DNA of 64,000 nt from an uncultured Tateyamaria sp. (GCF_947503045.1 NZ_CANNCF010000001.1:372001-436000), one strand, 5' to 3'. Counted from the stretch's first letter, positions 9,528-18,923 are shown. Program-made: numbers and translations. Notes: generated by a model from the letters alone, not told the origin.

Positions 9528-11225
9528 GTGCGAGACATGAGCACCCCACCATCGCATGACGGCGACGTCGTGCTTGGGGAAGACTGGGTTGCGCCCGATA
9601 CCGCAGCCTCGTCAGAATTGCGTGACGACCGTGCGCGGCGCAGCCTGATTTCGCTGCGCGGCTCGCCGTTGGCGCGCAAGATCATCACGTTCAACCTGAT
9701 TGCCCTCAACGTTCTCGTTGCGGGCATTCTTTACCTCAATTCAACTCGCGACAGCCTTGCCGTGCAGCGCATTTCTGCGCTTGTGGCGCAGGCTCAGCTG
9801 GTGGCTGACGTGATCGAGGCGCAGTTGCCCGAGGGTGCGCCGGTGAACCTTGCCACCGGTGATGGCGTAGATGTGCCCGGCACTCTGGCCGATCTGGATT
9901 TGCGTCGCGGCCACGAGGTTTTCGTCTTTGACACAGGAAAAACCCTGATCGCGCAAAATCAGGGCACGCTCGCGCCGATGCAGCCGGAGCGCACGTCCGG
10001 CGAAGACCTGGCACTGCTGACAGACGGGTTGAGCTGGTTGTGGAACGCGGTGTCCGGCCCCTTTGCGTCCGAACCCACCGCCCCACCTGCGATCGAAGAA
10101 CAATTGCGCCCCCTGGTGGCCCGCTCACTCAGCGGCGAGACGCAAGTGAGCGAAGCACTGGATGGCGCCGGTGGCGCGCTGTTCAGCGTGGTCACACCCA
10201 TCGAACAGGGGGACGCAGCCGTTGGCGTCGTGGCGCTGATCAGTGCCTCGGGTGAAATCGATGCCATGGTGCGCAGCGAACGAGAGCGCGTCTTGCAGAT
10301 GTTTGTCATCGCCACGCTGGTTTCCATCGGGCTGAGCCTTGTGCTGGCCTCGACCATTGCCAATCCGCTCTCCGACCTGGCGACCGCAGCCGAGCTGGGC
10401 CGGGACAAAAACGCACGCAAGGTCAATCCCGGTCGCATCCGCATCCCGGATCTCACCGCGCGCCCGGATGAAATCGGGCGGCTTTCGGGGGCACTGCGCG
10501 GCATGATTGCCGCTCTCTACAATCGCATCGACGGCAACGAACAGTTTGCCGCTGACGTGGCCCACGAGATCAAGAACCCTCTGGCCTCCCTGCGTTCGGC
10601 GGTCGGGACATTGCGAATGATCAAACGCGATGATCAGCGCGAAAAACTGCTGGATGTAATCGACCACGACGTGCGCCGCCTCGACCGGCTGGTCAGCGAC
10701 ATTTCCAACGCCTCGCGCCTGGACAGTGAACTGGTCAAGGAAGAGGAAGAACCGTTCAACCTGTTGCATATGCTCAGCAATCTCAGCGAATACCTTGGTG
10801 AGGATGCACGCAGCAAGGGCATCGAATTCATCTCTGACCTGCCCGCCAATCCGATCGAGGTGCAGGGGCTTGAGGCGCGTTTGGCGCAGGTGTTTGTAAA
10901 CCTGATCACCAACGCCATCTCGTTCTGCGAGGACGGCGACGCCATCCGCATTTGGGCCCGCAAACGTGAAAACCGTGTGTTGATTGTGGTTGAGGATACA
11001 GGCCCCGGCATCCCGGATCAGGCGCTGACAAAAATCTTCAAGCGCTTTTACTCGCAGCGCCCAGACGAGCATTTCGGGAATAATTCCGGCCTAGGCCTTG
11101 CGATTTCAAAGCAGATTGTCGAGGCCCATGGCGGCGTGATCTGGGCTGAAAACATCCGTCCGACGGATGCCGATATCACGTCCGAACCGCTTGGCGCACG
11201 ATTTGTCGTGGGTTTGCCGGTCTGA
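9528..11225 (+). CDS. chvG: Sensor histidine kinase ChvG
   Basis: The 565-residue kinase has an N-terminal membrane segment (IITFNLIALNVLVAGILYL), a periplasmic sensor domain of about 200 residues, and a second membrane segment (MFVIATLVSIGLSLVLAS). These are followed by a HAMP region, the H-box FAADVAHEIKNPLASLRSAV and a GHKL ATPase with NLITNAI, VEDTGPGIP and NSGLGLAIS. The sensor region matches the stimulatory-domain layout of ChvG/ExoS. I chose the GTG at 9528 because GAGGGG lies 7 bp upstream; an ATG at 9537 and a TTG at 9510 are also in frame. It is followed after 6 bp by hprK. Confidence 0.93.
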   Translation: MRDMSTPPSHDGDVVLGEDWVAPDTAASSELRDDRARRSLISLRGSPLARKIITFNLIALNVLVAGILYLNSTRDSLAVQRISALVAQAQLVADVIEAQLPEGAPVNLATGDGVDVPGTLADLDLRRGHEVFVFDTGKTLIAQNQGTLAPMQPERTSGEDLALLTDGLSWLWNAVSGPFASEPTAPPAIEEQLRPLVARSLSGETQVSEALDGAGGALFSVVTPIEQGDAAVGVVALISASGEIDAMVRSERERVLQMFVIATLVSIGLSLVLASTIANPLSDLATAAELGRDKNARKVNPGRIRIPDLTARPDEIGRLSGALRGMIAALYNRIDGNEQFAADVAHEIKNPLASLRSAVGTLRMIKRDDQREKLLDVIDHDVRRLDRLVSDISNASRLDSELVKEEEEPFNLLHMLSNLSEYLGEDARSKGIEFISDLPANPIEVQGLEARLAQVFVNLITNAISFCEDGDAIRIWARKRENRVLIVVEDTGPGIPDQALTKIFKRFYSQRPDEHFGNNSGLGLAISKQIVEAHGGVIWAENIRPTDADITSEPLGARFVVGLPV

Positions 11226-11231
11226 CCGGCG

Positions 11232-11657
11232 ATGGCCGACCGCACCCGCCTGCACGCCTCGTCCGTCGCGCTTGATGGCAAGGGTGTGCTGATCACTGGC
11301 GCATCCGGCAGCGGAAAATCCTCGTTGGCTCTGCAGCTTATGGCGATGGGCTGCACTTTGGTAGCGGATGATCAAACGGAACTGGCCCGCCAAGACGACC
11401 TGCTCTGGGCCTCCGCACCGACGGCAATCCTGGGCGTGATCGAAGCGCGCGGGGTAGGGCTTTTGCACGCTGACACCACTGTGGCCGCCATCGACCTTGT
11501 CATTGACCTTGACCAGAAAGAGCGCGACCGTCTGCCGCAGCGCCATGAGGTGACGATCCTTGGATTGACGCGACCATGCCTGCACAATGCCGCAAGTGAT
11601 GCCTGGCCCGCCGCCATAATCCAATACCTCCAACGAGGAAGACAAGAACCGCAATGA
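11232..11657 (+). CDS. hprK: Short HPr kinase/phosphorylase (C-terminal domain type)
   Basis: The 141-residue protein corresponds only to the catalytic C-terminal domain of HPr kinase. It has Walker A GASGSGKSS, then LVADDQTEL, and the family-like segment EARGVGLLHADT. This short form is normal for alphaproteobacteria and phosphorylates a serine of HPr. The gene lies directly downstream of chvG and overlaps rapZ by the tetranucleotide ATGA, so translation is probably coupled. Its HPr substrate is encoded three genes downstream and retains Ser46. Confidence 0.92.
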   Translation: MADRTRLHASSVALDGKGVLITGASGSGKSSLALQLMAMGCTLVADDQTELARQDDLLWASAPTAILGVIEARGVGLLHADTTVAAIDLVIDLDQKERDRLPQRHEVTILGLTRPCLHNAASDAWPAAIIQYLQRGRQEPQ

Positions 11658-12541
11658 GCACGCCCCCAGCAGATGCGCGACGATTTGTGCTTGTCACCGG
11701 CCCGGCGGGTGCAGGGCGCTCCAGCGCGATCCGGGCGCTTGAGGATTTGGGCTATGAGGCCATCGACAACATGCCATTGCGCCTCATCGCGGCGCTGCTG
11801 GAAAACCCGATCCCGGACAAGCCCGTCGCCTTGGGCATCGACCCCCGCAACCGGGATTTTTCACTCGCCACTGTCATGGACACATTCGGACGGATTGCCG
11901 CTGTCAAAGGCCTCGTGCCGGAATTGCTTTATCTTGATTGCCGCACCGATGTCCTGCTGAACCGGTTTTCCGAAACCCGCAGGCGGCATCCGCTGGCCGA
12001 AGCGGACAGAGTCGAGGCAGGCATCCAGCGCGAGTTGGAGTTACTTGAGCCCTTGAAATCCGGCGCAGACATCCTGATCGACACATCTGATCTGAACGTT
12101 CACCAGCTGCGCGCGGAAGTCGAACACTGGTTTTCCAAAGGCGATCACAGCCAGTTGGCGGTGTCGGTGCAAAGCTTTAGCTACAAGCGTGGTCTGCCGC
12201 GCTCGGTCGATATGGTGTTTGACTGCCGTTTTCTAAAAAATCCCTATTGGGAACCGTCCCTGCGCGCCAGCACCGGGCAGGATGCGGCGGTGCGCGACTA
12301 TATCCGGACCGACACGCGCGCGGCGGAGTTCGAGGCGAAACTGGCCGAGATGATGTTCTGGCTGCTGCCGGCCTACCTCGCTGAGGGCAAGTCTCACCTG
12401 TCGGTTGCACTGGGCTGTACCGGCGGGCAGCATCGGTCGGTTGCAATGGCCGAAACCTTGGGTGCAGCCCTTGCAGCGGCGGGCTGGCAGGTGTCTATTC
12501 GCCACCGCGAACTGGATCGCCACAAACGCAAAGAGGCATAA
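11654..12541 (+). CDS. rapZ: RapZ/YvcJ family RNase adapter and nucleotide-binding protein
   Basis: The 295-residue protein has an N-terminal P-loop ([10 protein letters not shown]), then [12 protein letters not shown], the central [21 protein letters not shown] and the C-terminal [13 protein letters not shown] and RHRELDR. This is the signature of RapZ, which in E. coli controls glmZ decay by RNase E; in alphaproteobacteria the gene is linked to PTS genes. The usual invariant lysine of Walker A is replaced by arginine, so nucleotide binding may be altered. It sits between hprK and the EIIA gene, with 3 bp to the latter. Confidence 0.92.
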   Translation: MSTPPADARRFVLVTGPAGAGRSSAIRALEDLGYEAIDNMPLRLIAALLENPIPDKPVALGIDPRNRDFSLATVMDTFGRIAAVKGLVPELLYLDCRTDVLLNRFSETRRRHPLAEADRVEAGIQRELELLEPLKSGADILIDTSDLNVHQLRAEVEHWFSKGDHSQLAVSVQSFSYKRGLPRSVDMVFDCRFLKNPYWEPSLRASTGQDAAVRDYIRTDTRAAEFEAKLAEMMFWLLPAYLAEGKSHLSVALGCTGGQHRSVAMAETLGAALAAAGWQVSIRHRELDRHKRKEA

Positions 12542-12544
12542 AGC

Positions 12545-12940
12545 TTGATCGGCATCGTGATCGTGGCCCACGGAGGGCTTGCAGGCGAATACCTACGTGC
12601 CATCGAACATGTCGTTGGCCGCCAGCCCGGCATGCGCGCCATTGCGATCGAACCCGATCACAACCGCTCTGAAAAGGAACTTGAGATCTGCGAGGCGGCT
12701 GATGCCGTGGACAGTGGTGGCGGCGTGGTTGTTGTGACTGATCTGTTTGGCGGCTCGCCCTCGAATCTCAGCCTGCTGGCTTGTCGCCCGCACAACCGCC
12801 GGATCGTTTACGGCGCGAATTTGCCCATGCTCATCAAACTCGCCAAAAGCCGCCAACTGGACATCGCGGACGCCGTGCGTTTGGCGCTGGATGCAGGCAA
12901 GAAGTATATAGACAGTCAAAATATAAGTGCAGACAGATAA
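12545..12940 (+). CDS. PTS EIIA component, mannose family (regulatory)
   Basis: This 131-residue protein begins [16 protein letters not shown] with the phospho-accepting histidine at position 9, followed by [18 protein letters not shown], typical of EIIA-Man. No EIIB, EIIC or EIID gene is nearby, so it probably takes phosphate from HPr for regulation rather than transport, as in other alphaproteobacteria. The start codon is TTG at 12545. It lies 3 bp after rapZ and 3 bp before ptsH. Confidence 0.92.
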   Translation: MIGIVIVAHGGLAGEYLRAIEHVVGRQPGMRAIAIEPDHNRSEKELEICEAADAVDSGGGVVVVTDLFGGSPSNLSLLACRPHNRRIVYGANLPMLIKLAKSRQLDIADAVRLALDAGKKYIDSQNISADR

Positions 12941-12943
12941 TCC

Positions 12944-13213
12944 ATGACTCAAGCCAAACTGGAAATCGTAAATATCAAAGGTCTGCATGCACGCGCTTCT
13001 GCCAAACTGGTCGAAGTGGTCGAGGCATTTGACGCCCGTGCAACGGTCAGCAAGGATGGCATGTCTGCATCAGGGGACAGCATTATGGGCCTTTTGATGT
13101 TGGCAGCGCCGATTGGAAGTTTTATTGACGTTGAGACCTCCGGTCCGGATGCAGATGCATTGGCGGAGGCGCTTGCCGCTCTGGTGGCGGACAAGTTTGG
13201 GGAGGACGCCTGA
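12944..13213 (+). CDS. ptsH: Phosphocarrier protein HPr
   Basis: The 89-residue protein has the HPr active site NIKGLHARAS with phospho-His15, and SGDSIMGLLML with Ser46, the site used by HPr kinase. It receives phosphate from Enzyme I (not in the window) and passes it to the EIIA encoded just upstream. It closes the block chvI-chvG-hprK-rapZ-EIIA-ptsH, which links a two-component sensor with the PTS phosphorelay. Confidence 0.96.
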   Translation: MTQAKLEIVNIKGLHARASAKLVEVVEAFDARATVSKDGMSASGDSIMGLLMLAAPIGSFIDVETSGPDADALAEALAALVADKFGEDA

Positions 13214-13257
13214 GCCAATCCGGCTGGGTTGGACAGGTCATGTGAGGTGGCGAAACC

Positions 13258-14136
13258 TTGGTCGAAAGCACGCAAAATATGACCAAAGTTGTTGAACCGG
13301 AAACGGTCAGCTTTGCCAAATATGACAGGCGCAGTCTGTCCTATGCGTCCACATTCGAAGACCCCTGGAAGGCCACCTTTATTCGCGTGATGGAGGCCTT
13401 TACCGGCAAGCTGACCATTCTGCGCCTGATCCGCAAATTCGAGCGCCAAGGCGCACCGTCCGGGCAGGCGTTTTGGCGCGCTGCGCTGGATGTTATGGGC
13501 ATCAACCTCACCACGCCGCAGGAACAGCTGGATCGCATCCCCAAGGAGGGGCCCGTGATTGTCGTGGCCAACCACCCGCACGGGATGGTGGACGGGATGA
13601 TCTTTGCCGACCTGATTGGCCGCGTGCGCCCCGATTACCGTATTCTGACGCGCTCGCTTTTGACGGCGATTGACGAAGTGGCCGGCAGCTACATGATCCC
13701 GGTGCCGTTCCCGCATGATCAGGACGCGCAGCGCAAAGGCGTGGAAATGCGCGCCAAGGCGATGGCCCATCTGAAAGAGGGGGGCGTTGTGGCGCTGTTT
13801 CCCTCAGGCGGAGTCGCGGCCTCTGAAACATGGTGGGGCGACGCGGTTGAAGGCGAGTGGGCCGTGTTTACGGCGCAGTTGATCCGCCGGTCCGGGGCGA
13901 CGGTTGTGCCGATGAAATTCAAGGGCCAGAATAGCCGCGCCTATCAGATCGCCAACCAGGTCTCTCCGATGCTGCGTCAGGGCCTGTTGCTGCATGAAAT
14001 CGTGCATTCCTGCAACAAACCGCAGGGACCGATCGTGGGGCATCCGCTGCCGCAGGAAGACGTGGAAAAGTGGAAAGACGACCCGCGCGGGTTCATGGCG
14101 TGGCTGCGCGCGCACACATTGGCACTTGATAACTGA
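13258..14136 (+). CDS. Lysophospholipid (1-acylglycerol-3-phosphate) acyltransferase family protein
   Basis: The 292-residue protein has the acyltransferase motif ANHPHGMVDG at about residues 103-112, a variant of the PlsC box seen in the branch that includes ornithine-lipid-type enzymes. LTRSLL, VPFPHDQ and FPSGGVA follow in the expected order. It should transfer an acyl group to a lysolipid at the inner membrane. The TTG at 13258 follows GAGGTGG at 8 bp; an ATG seven codons later (13279) is the alternative. It is next to ptsH, with 44 bp between them. Confidence 0.8.
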   Translation: MVESTQNMTKVVEPETVSFAKYDRRSLSYASTFEDPWKATFIRVMEAFTGKLTILRLIRKFERQGAPSGQAFWRAALDVMGINLTTPQEQLDRIPKEGPVIVVANHPHGMVDGMIFADLIGRVRPDYRILTRSLLTAIDEVAGSYMIPVPFPHDQDAQRKGVEMRAKAMAHLKEGGVVALFPSGGVAASETWWGDAVEGEWAVFTAQLIRRSGATVVPMKFKGQNSRAYQIANQVSPMLRQGLLLHEIVHSCNKPQGPIVGHPLPQEDVEKWKDDPRGFMAWLRAHTLALDN

Positions 14137-14164
14137 CGACCTGACCGAGGCGCGGAAAACGCGC

Positions 14165-15040
14165 CTAGCGGGTCGGTACGGGCGTCTCGCCGCGATAATC
14201 GTAGAATCCGCGCTGGGATTTGCGCCCCAACCATCCCGCTTCGACATATTTGGTGAGCAGGGGGCAGGGGCGGTATTTGGTGTCCGCCAGCCCGTCATGC
14301 AGCACATTCATGATGGCAAGGCAGGTGTCGAGCCCGATGAAATCGGCCAGCTCTAGCGGGCCCATCGGGTGGTTGGCCCCCAGTTTCAAGGACGAGTCGA
14401 TGGACGACACCGATCCGACGCCTTCGTATAGGGTATAGACCGCCTCGTTGATCATCGGCATCAGAATGCGGTTGACGATGAAGGCCGGAAAATCCTCGGC
14501 CGTCGCCGCCGTCTTGCCCAGTTTGTCGACGACCGCCTTGCAGGCGGCAAAGGTTTCGCTGTCCGTGGCGATCCCCCGGATCAACTCGACCAGTTGCATC
14601 ACCGGCACCGGGTTCATGAAGTGAAAGCCCATGAACTTTTCGGGCCGGTCCGTCCGACTGGCCAGACGTGTGATCGAAATGGACGAGGTGTTAGAGGTCA
14701 GGATCGTATTCGGCTTCAGATGCGGCAGCAGGTCTTCGAAAATTGCCTGTTTCACTGTTTCGCGTTCTGTTGCGGCCTCGATCACCAGATCGCTTTGCCC
14801 CAGATCAGGCAGCGCCCCGGTGGTCTTGATCCGGGCCATCGCGTCGGCCTTTGCTTCGGCGGTGATCTTGTCGCGGCTGACCTGCCGTTCGAGGTTGCGG
14901 TCAATGGTCGCGATGGCTGCATTAAGCGTTTCTTCAGACACGTCATTCAGCAGCACATCATAGCCCGCAAGCGACATGACATGCGCGATGCCATTGCCCA
15001 TTTGACCTGCACCTACGATTCCAACTGTTTTGATGTCCAT
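14165..15040 (-). CDS. hbd: 3-hydroxybutyryl-CoA dehydrogenase
   Basis: The 291-residue protein opens with a Rossmann nucleotide loop (GIVGAGQMGNGIAHVMS) and has FHFMNPVPVMQLVELI around the catalytic His, then FIVNRILMPMINEA and NHPMGPLELADFIGLDT. This is the standard single-domain NAD(P)-dependent 3-hydroxyacyl-CoA dehydrogenase of the HbdA/PaaH type. It interconverts acetoacetyl-CoA and 3-hydroxybutyryl-CoA, relevant to PHB and the ethylmalonyl-CoA route. I chose the ATG at 15038-15040, just before the Rossmann fold. In related genomes it often follows etfA; here a DUF6473-type gene on the other strand separates them. Confidence 0.93.
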   Translation of the reverse strand: MDIKTVGIVGAGQMGNGIAHVMSLAGYDVLLNDVSEETLNAAIATIDRNLERQVSRDKITAEAKADAMARIKTTGALPDLGQSDLVIEAATERETVKQAIFEDLLPHLKPNTILTSNTSSISITRLASRTDRPEKFMGFHFMNPVPVMQLVELIRGIATDSETFAACKAVVDKLGKTAATAEDFPAFIVNRILMPMINEAVYTLYEGVGSVSSIDSSLKLGANHPMGPLELADFIGLDTCLAIMNVLHDGLADTKYRPCPLLTKYVEAGWLGRKSQRGFYDYRGETPVPTR

Positions 15041-15214
15041 GATCGCCCCTTTTGCTCGCCGCTGCACCATAGGGGCAGCCCAAGGGCAGGGGCAAGGGGC
15101 GGTCTTTGTGGCACGCAAAGGTTACCGATGCCCCAAAATCGTCATGTTCCATTAGGGAATTGGCAAGCTGCACATGCGAATGTGCAGGTGGGAAATTTAT
15201 TGAGAGTGGGTTTC

Positions 15215-16036
15215 ATGAGTTACGAAGCGCTGAGTCCGGGGGGACTCGACTACCTGCCGTGCAGGTATGGCAATTCAAGAGTACTGTTTCGCGGCCCCCG
15301 CCGGTCGCTGACCGACCCGTTCATCGCATTTTTCGGGGGCACGACGACCTATGGCAAGTTCATCCAGACGCCGTTTCCGGACGTGCTGGAACCTGACCTG
15401 GGCATGACTTGCGTGAACTTTGGCAGCCTCAATGGTGGTGTCGACGTGTTCGCCACCGACCCGTTCCTGCGCGAGGTGACGACAAAGGCGGCGGTGACCG
15501 TCATCCAGATCACCAGCCCGCGCAATATGTCGAACCGGTTCTACCGCGTGCATCCGCGCCGCAACGACCGCTTTGTCGATGCCTCGGCCCTGCTGCGGGC
15601 GATCTACCGCGATGTGGACTTTGCCGAGTTCAACTTTACCAATCACATGCTGCAGCGCCTGATGACGGTTTCGCCGCAACGGTTCGAGCCAGTCGCTGAC
15701 GAGTTGCGCACGGCGTGGGTCGCGCGGATGCGCCTTGTGCTCAGCCAGATACCGGGCAAATCCGTCTTGCTGTGGGCCAGCGATCAGACGCCGGACGAGG
15801 CTAATGGGGACATGGACTCGGACCTTGCTTTTGTCAGCCGCGCGATGCTGGACGAAGTCAAACCGCTGGCGACCCGTTATGTCGAGGTTGTCGCCTCGGA
15901 CGAGGTCAAGGCCGCGGGCATGGACGGGATGGTGTTGTCTGAACTTGATGTTCCTGCAGCCTCCAGAATGCTGGGGCCCGCGATGCACAGTGAAATCGCC
16001 TCAGCACTCAAACCCGTGCTGAAAGAGATGATCTGA
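15215..16036 (+). CDS. DUF6473-type conserved protein
   Basis: The 273-residue protein starts MSYEALSPGGLDYLPCRYGN and continues with VLFRGPRRSL, IAFFGGTTTYGKFI and CVNFGSLNGGVDVFA. I recognise this as a conserved Rhodobacteraceae protein that I believe corresponds to DUF6473; the function is unknown. The GG.TTYGKF and LNGGVDVF segments resemble the nucleotide or hydrolase loops of an SGNH-like fold, but this is speculative. GAGAGTGGG lies 5 bp before the chosen ATG. A strong bidirectional terminator follows. It lies between hbd and etfA and points opposite to both. Confidence 0.7.
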   Translation: MSYEALSPGGLDYLPCRYGNSRVLFRGPRRSLTDPFIAFFGGTTTYGKFIQTPFPDVLEPDLGMTCVNFGSLNGGVDVFATDPFLREVTTKAAVTVIQITSPRNMSNRFYRVHPRRNDRFVDASALLRAIYRDVDFAEFNFTNHMLQRLMTVSPQRFEPVADELRTAWVARMRLVLSQIPGKSVLLWASDQTPDEANGDMDSDLAFVSRAMLDEVKPLATRYVEVVASDEVKAAGMDGMVLSELDVPAASRMLGPAMHSEIASALKPVLKEMI

Positions 16037-16040
16037 CATC

Positions 16041-16080
16041 AAAAAGGCCCGCCGCATCCCTGCGCCGGGCCTTTTCTTTG
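16041..16080. terminator. Bidirectional terminator between DUF6473 gene and etfA
   Basis: AAAAGGCCCG at 16042-16051 pairs with CGGGCCTTTT at 16066-16075. The T/A flanks let it serve both convergent genes. Confidence 0.85.
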
Positions 16081-16092
16081 ATTGCCAATAAA

Positions 16093-17019
16093 TTACAGCT
16101 TCTCAATCAGTTCCGGCACGGCCGTGAACAGGTCTGCCACAAGGCCGTAGTCCGCCACCTGGAAAATGGGGGCTTCTTCATCCTTGTTGATTGCGACGAT
16201 CACCTTGCTGTCTTTCATACCCGCAAGGTGCTGAATCGCGCCGGAAATCCCGACTGCAACATAAAGGTCAGGGGCCACAACCTTGCCGGTCTGACCCACT
16301 TGCCAGTCGTTGGGGGCATAGCCTGAATCGACCGCCGCGCGGGACGCGCCAACCGCGGCGCCCAGCTTGTCAGCCAGCTTTTCAATCAACGCAAAGTCAT
16401 CTTCGGAGCCGACGCCGCGCCCACCGGACACAACCACACCTGCCGATGTCAGTTCGGGACGGTCGCTGGCAGCGACCTTGTCTTCGACCCAGGACGACAG
16501 GGCGGGATCCGCCGCTGCCGAGATCGTGTCGACCGAAGCCGAGCCACCCGTTTCTGCGGCATCAAAGGTCGATGTACGGAAGGTGATGACCTTTTTGCCA
16601 TCGCCCGATTGCACCGTCTGGATCGCGTTGCCCGCGTAGATGGGCCGCTCAAACGTGTTGGCGTCGATCACGGCAGTTGCGTCCGAAATCACCATCGCAT
16701 CCAACAGGGCAGCCACGCGTGGCATGACGTTCTTGGCGTCCGTGGTCGCAGGGGCGACGATGTGTTCGTAATCCCCGGCCAGCGACACGATCAGGTCGGC
16801 CACAGGTTCTGCCAGACGCTTACCATAAAGCGCATCTTCGGCGCAGAGCACCTTGGACACACCGTTGATGGTCGCAGCCTCGGCAGCGGCAGCGGCGCAG
16901 GTCGCACCTGCGGCAAGAACGACAACATCGCCCAGAGAGGATGCGGCGGTCACGGCCTTGGCGGTGGCGTCCATCGCCAGTTCGCCGTCATTGATCTCTG
17001 CAAGTAGAAGGACTGCCAT
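16093..17019 (-). CDS. etfA: Electron transfer flavoprotein alpha subunit
   Basis: The 308-residue protein has a variable N-terminal domain and the conserved C-terminal FAD domain: VVSGGRGVGSEDDF, GASRAAVDSGY, QVGQTGKVVAPDLY and GISGAIQHLAGM. With EtfB it carries electrons from acyl-CoA dehydrogenases to ETF-quinone oxidoreductase. The start overlaps the etfB stop by one base (TAATG), which indicates translational coupling. The Mcd-like dehydrogenase encoded at 2051-3739 is a likely electron donor. Confidence 0.97.
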   Translation of the reverse strand: MAVLLLAEINDGELAMDATAKAVTAASSLGDVVVLAAGATCAAAAAEAATINGVSKVLCAEDALYGKRLAEPVADLIVSLAGDYEHIVAPATTDAKNVMPRVAALLDAMVISDATAVIDANTFERPIYAGNAIQTVQSGDGKKVITFRTSTFDAAETGGSASVDTISAAADPALSSWVEDKVAASDRPELTSAGVVVSGGRGVGSEDDFALIEKLADKLGAAVGASRAAVDSGYAPNDWQVGQTGKVVAPDLYVAVGISGAIQHLAGMKDSKVIVAINKDEEAPIFQVADYGLVADLFTAVPELIEKL

Positions 17020-17777
17020 TACACTGCTCCTGCTTCTTTGAGTTTCGCCACCAGCTCGTCCACCGAACCAACCTTGATCCCGGCGGCGCGCGCCTCGGGC
17101 TCGGTTGTTTTCACGATTGTGAGGCGCGGGGCTGCATCAACGCCGTAATCCGCGGCTGTCTTTTCATCCAGCGGCTTTTTCTTGGCCTTCATTATGTTGG
17201 GCAGCGACGCATAGCGTGGTTCGTTCAGGCGCAAATCGACGGTGATAACCGTCGGCATGGTGACCTCGATGGTCTGCAAACCGCCGTCCACTTCGCGTGT
17301 GACTTTGGCCTTGTCGCCCGAAATCTCGACTTCGGAGGCAAAGGTCGCCTGGCTCCAACCCATCAGGGCCGACAGCATCTGGCCAGTGGCGTTCATATCG
17401 TTGTCGATCGCCTGCTTGCCGCACAGCACGAGGCCGGGCTGTTCTTCGTCGATCACACCTTTGAGGATCTTGGCGACGGTCAGGGGCTCGATGTCGTTGT
17501 GCACATCATCGGCCGCAATCACGAGGATCGCACGGTCCGCACCCATGGCCAGCGCCGTGCGCAGGGTTTCCTGCGCCTGCTTGACACCCACGGAGACGGC
17601 GATGATTTCCTCGGCCTGACCCGCTTCTTTCAACCGGATGGCCTGTTCGACTGCAATTTCGTCAAACGGGTTCATCGACATTTTCACATTGGCGAGATCC
17701 ACACCCGATCCGTCCGCTTTGACGCGCACTTTCACGTTGTAGTCGATCACGCGTTTGACGGGCACAAGCACCTTCAT
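17019..17777 (-). CDS. etfB: Electron transfer flavoprotein beta subunit
   Basis: The 252-residue protein begins [19 protein letters not shown] and shows [39 protein letters not shown] and [20 protein letters not shown], all typical of EtfB with its AMP site. I chose the ATG at 17775-17777; the 32-codon upstream extension lacks family sequence. It is the first gene of the etfB-etfA pair. Confidence 0.97.
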   Translation of the reverse strand: MKVLVPVKRVIDYNVKVRVKADGSGVDLANVKMSMNPFDEIAVEQAIRLKEAGQAEEIIAVSVGVKQAQETLRTALAMGADRAILVIAADDVHNDIEPLTVAKILKGVIDEEQPGLVLCGKQAIDNDMNATGQMLSALMGWSQATFASEVEISGDKAKVTREVDGGLQTIEVTMPTVITVDLRLNEPRYASLPNIMKAKKKPLDEKTAADYGVDAAPRLTIVKTTEPEARAAGIKVGSVDELVAKLKEAGAV

Positions 17778-17963
17778 GAGCGTTCCTCTCTTCAAAATTC
17801 GACTCGTCTTTTGCAAGGCGAGATAGTTTGTCTGTGTCCCTTTACCTAAAGCGCCGTTACGGAAACAGGTCAAAATCGTCGCGTCACGGCAAATAGACGC
17901 CGCGTTTCGTCCCTAGAGCGCGCCAATGGGAAACATGCTAAGCTGTTGGCAAGGAGGATAGTG

Positions 17964-18323
17964 ATGGAACAGGTTCTTGGGTTTGGCGGATTCTTCTTCC
18001 GCGCGGAACGGCCAGACGAGTTGGCCAAGTGGTATCGCGACATGCTGGGCATCGATTTTGTGCCCACGGATGCGGATCAGAAACCATGGTCGCCTGAAGG
18101 GGGCGCCACCGTGTTCGCGCCTTTTTCGGCCGACACGACATATTTTGCGGCGGACAAGGCGTTCATGCTGAATTTCAAGGTCCGCGACCTTGGTGCCATA
18201 ATCGCACAATTGGAGGCCGCAGGCATCTCGGTCACACGGCTGGATGACATGCCGGGCATTGGCAAGTTTGCCCATCTGGCCGATCCCGAGGGTACGCCGA
18301 TTGAGTTGTGGGAGCCTGAGTGA
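17964..18323 (+). CDS. VOC (glyoxalase/bleomycin resistance) family protein
   Basis: This 119-residue protein has the paired beta-alpha-beta-beta-beta layout of a vicinal oxygen chelate domain. It opens with FGGFFFRAERPDELAKWYRD, and has a central FKVRDLGAIIAQLEAAGI and the terminal LADPEGTPIELWEP, where the Glu is a usual metal ligand. AAGGAGG lies 5 bp before the ATG. It is a single gene that diverges from etfB. Its substrate is unknown. Confidence 0.85.
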   Translation: MEQVLGFGGFFFRAERPDELAKWYRDMLGIDFVPTDADQKPWSPEGGATVFAPFSADTTYFAADKAFMLNFKVRDLGAIIAQLEAAGISVTRLDDMPGIGKFAHLADPEGTPIELWEPE

Positions 18324-18347
18324 GGCGGGCGATAGGGCTGTCGAACC

Positions 18348-18920
18348 TTACCGGTTCGCGCCCGGAACCCACAACACATCGTCTTTGCCGCCGTTGTTGG
18401 CGATCCGGGCGGCGACAAAGAACCAGTCGCTCAGCCGGTTGAGGTATTTGACCGCCGCAGGGTTCACCGCCTCCATCGTTGCCAGTTCGACGGCCAGCCG
18501 TTCGGCGCGACGCGCCACGGTGCGGCACACGTGCAGATGGGCTGACAGGGCCGACCCGCCGGGCAGGATGAAACTGCGCAAGGGCTCCAACGCGTCATTC
18601 ATTGCGTCAATCTCGGTCTCCAGCCGCAAGACTTGGGCGTCGGCCATGCGCAGCGGCGGGTATTCGGCTTCGGCGTCCTTTTCCATGTCCGGGCGGCACA
18701 GATCGGCGCCAAGATCGAACAGATCGTTCTGGATACGGCTGAGTGCTGTATCGACGTTACCGCTGGCCTCAAGCCGCGCCACGCCGACAAAACAGTTCAA
18801 CTCGTCCGAGGTGCCATAGGCTGTCACCCGCATCGCGTGCTTGGCCACCCGCGCGCCGTTGCCAAGGGCCGTTTCGCCCGCATCCCCGGTCTTGGTGTAG
18901 ATCTTGTTCAGTACAACCAT
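18348..18920 (-). CDS. pduO: Cob(I)alamin adenosyltransferase, PduO type
   Basis: The 190-residue protein has IYTKTGDAGETALGNGARV near the N-terminus, then TAYGTSDELN, and a helical bundle with LRSFILPGGSALSAHLHVCR, RRAERLAVEL and YLNRLSDWFFVAAR. It makes adenosylcobalamin, the coenzyme of ethylmalonyl- and methylmalonyl-CoA mutases, which fits the presence of an Mcd-like gene. It starts 3 bp after the twin-TM gene and lies near etfBA, a common alphaproteobacterial group. Confidence 0.93.
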   Translation of the reverse strand: MVVLNKIYTKTGDAGETALGNGARVAKHAMRVTAYGTSDELNCFVGVARLEASGNVDTALSRIQNDLFDLGADLCRPDMEKDAEAEYPPLRMADAQVLRLETEIDAMNDALEPLRSFILPGGSALSAHLHVCRTVARRAERLAVELATMEAVNPAAVKYLNRLSDWFFVAARIANNGGKDDVLWVPGANR

Positions 18921-18923
18921 GCC

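Noticed and set aside
14594-15214. Longer start for the DUF6473-type gene
   Set aside because: The extension overlaps hbd on the other strand and does not resemble the family, while ATG 15215 has a good ribosome site.
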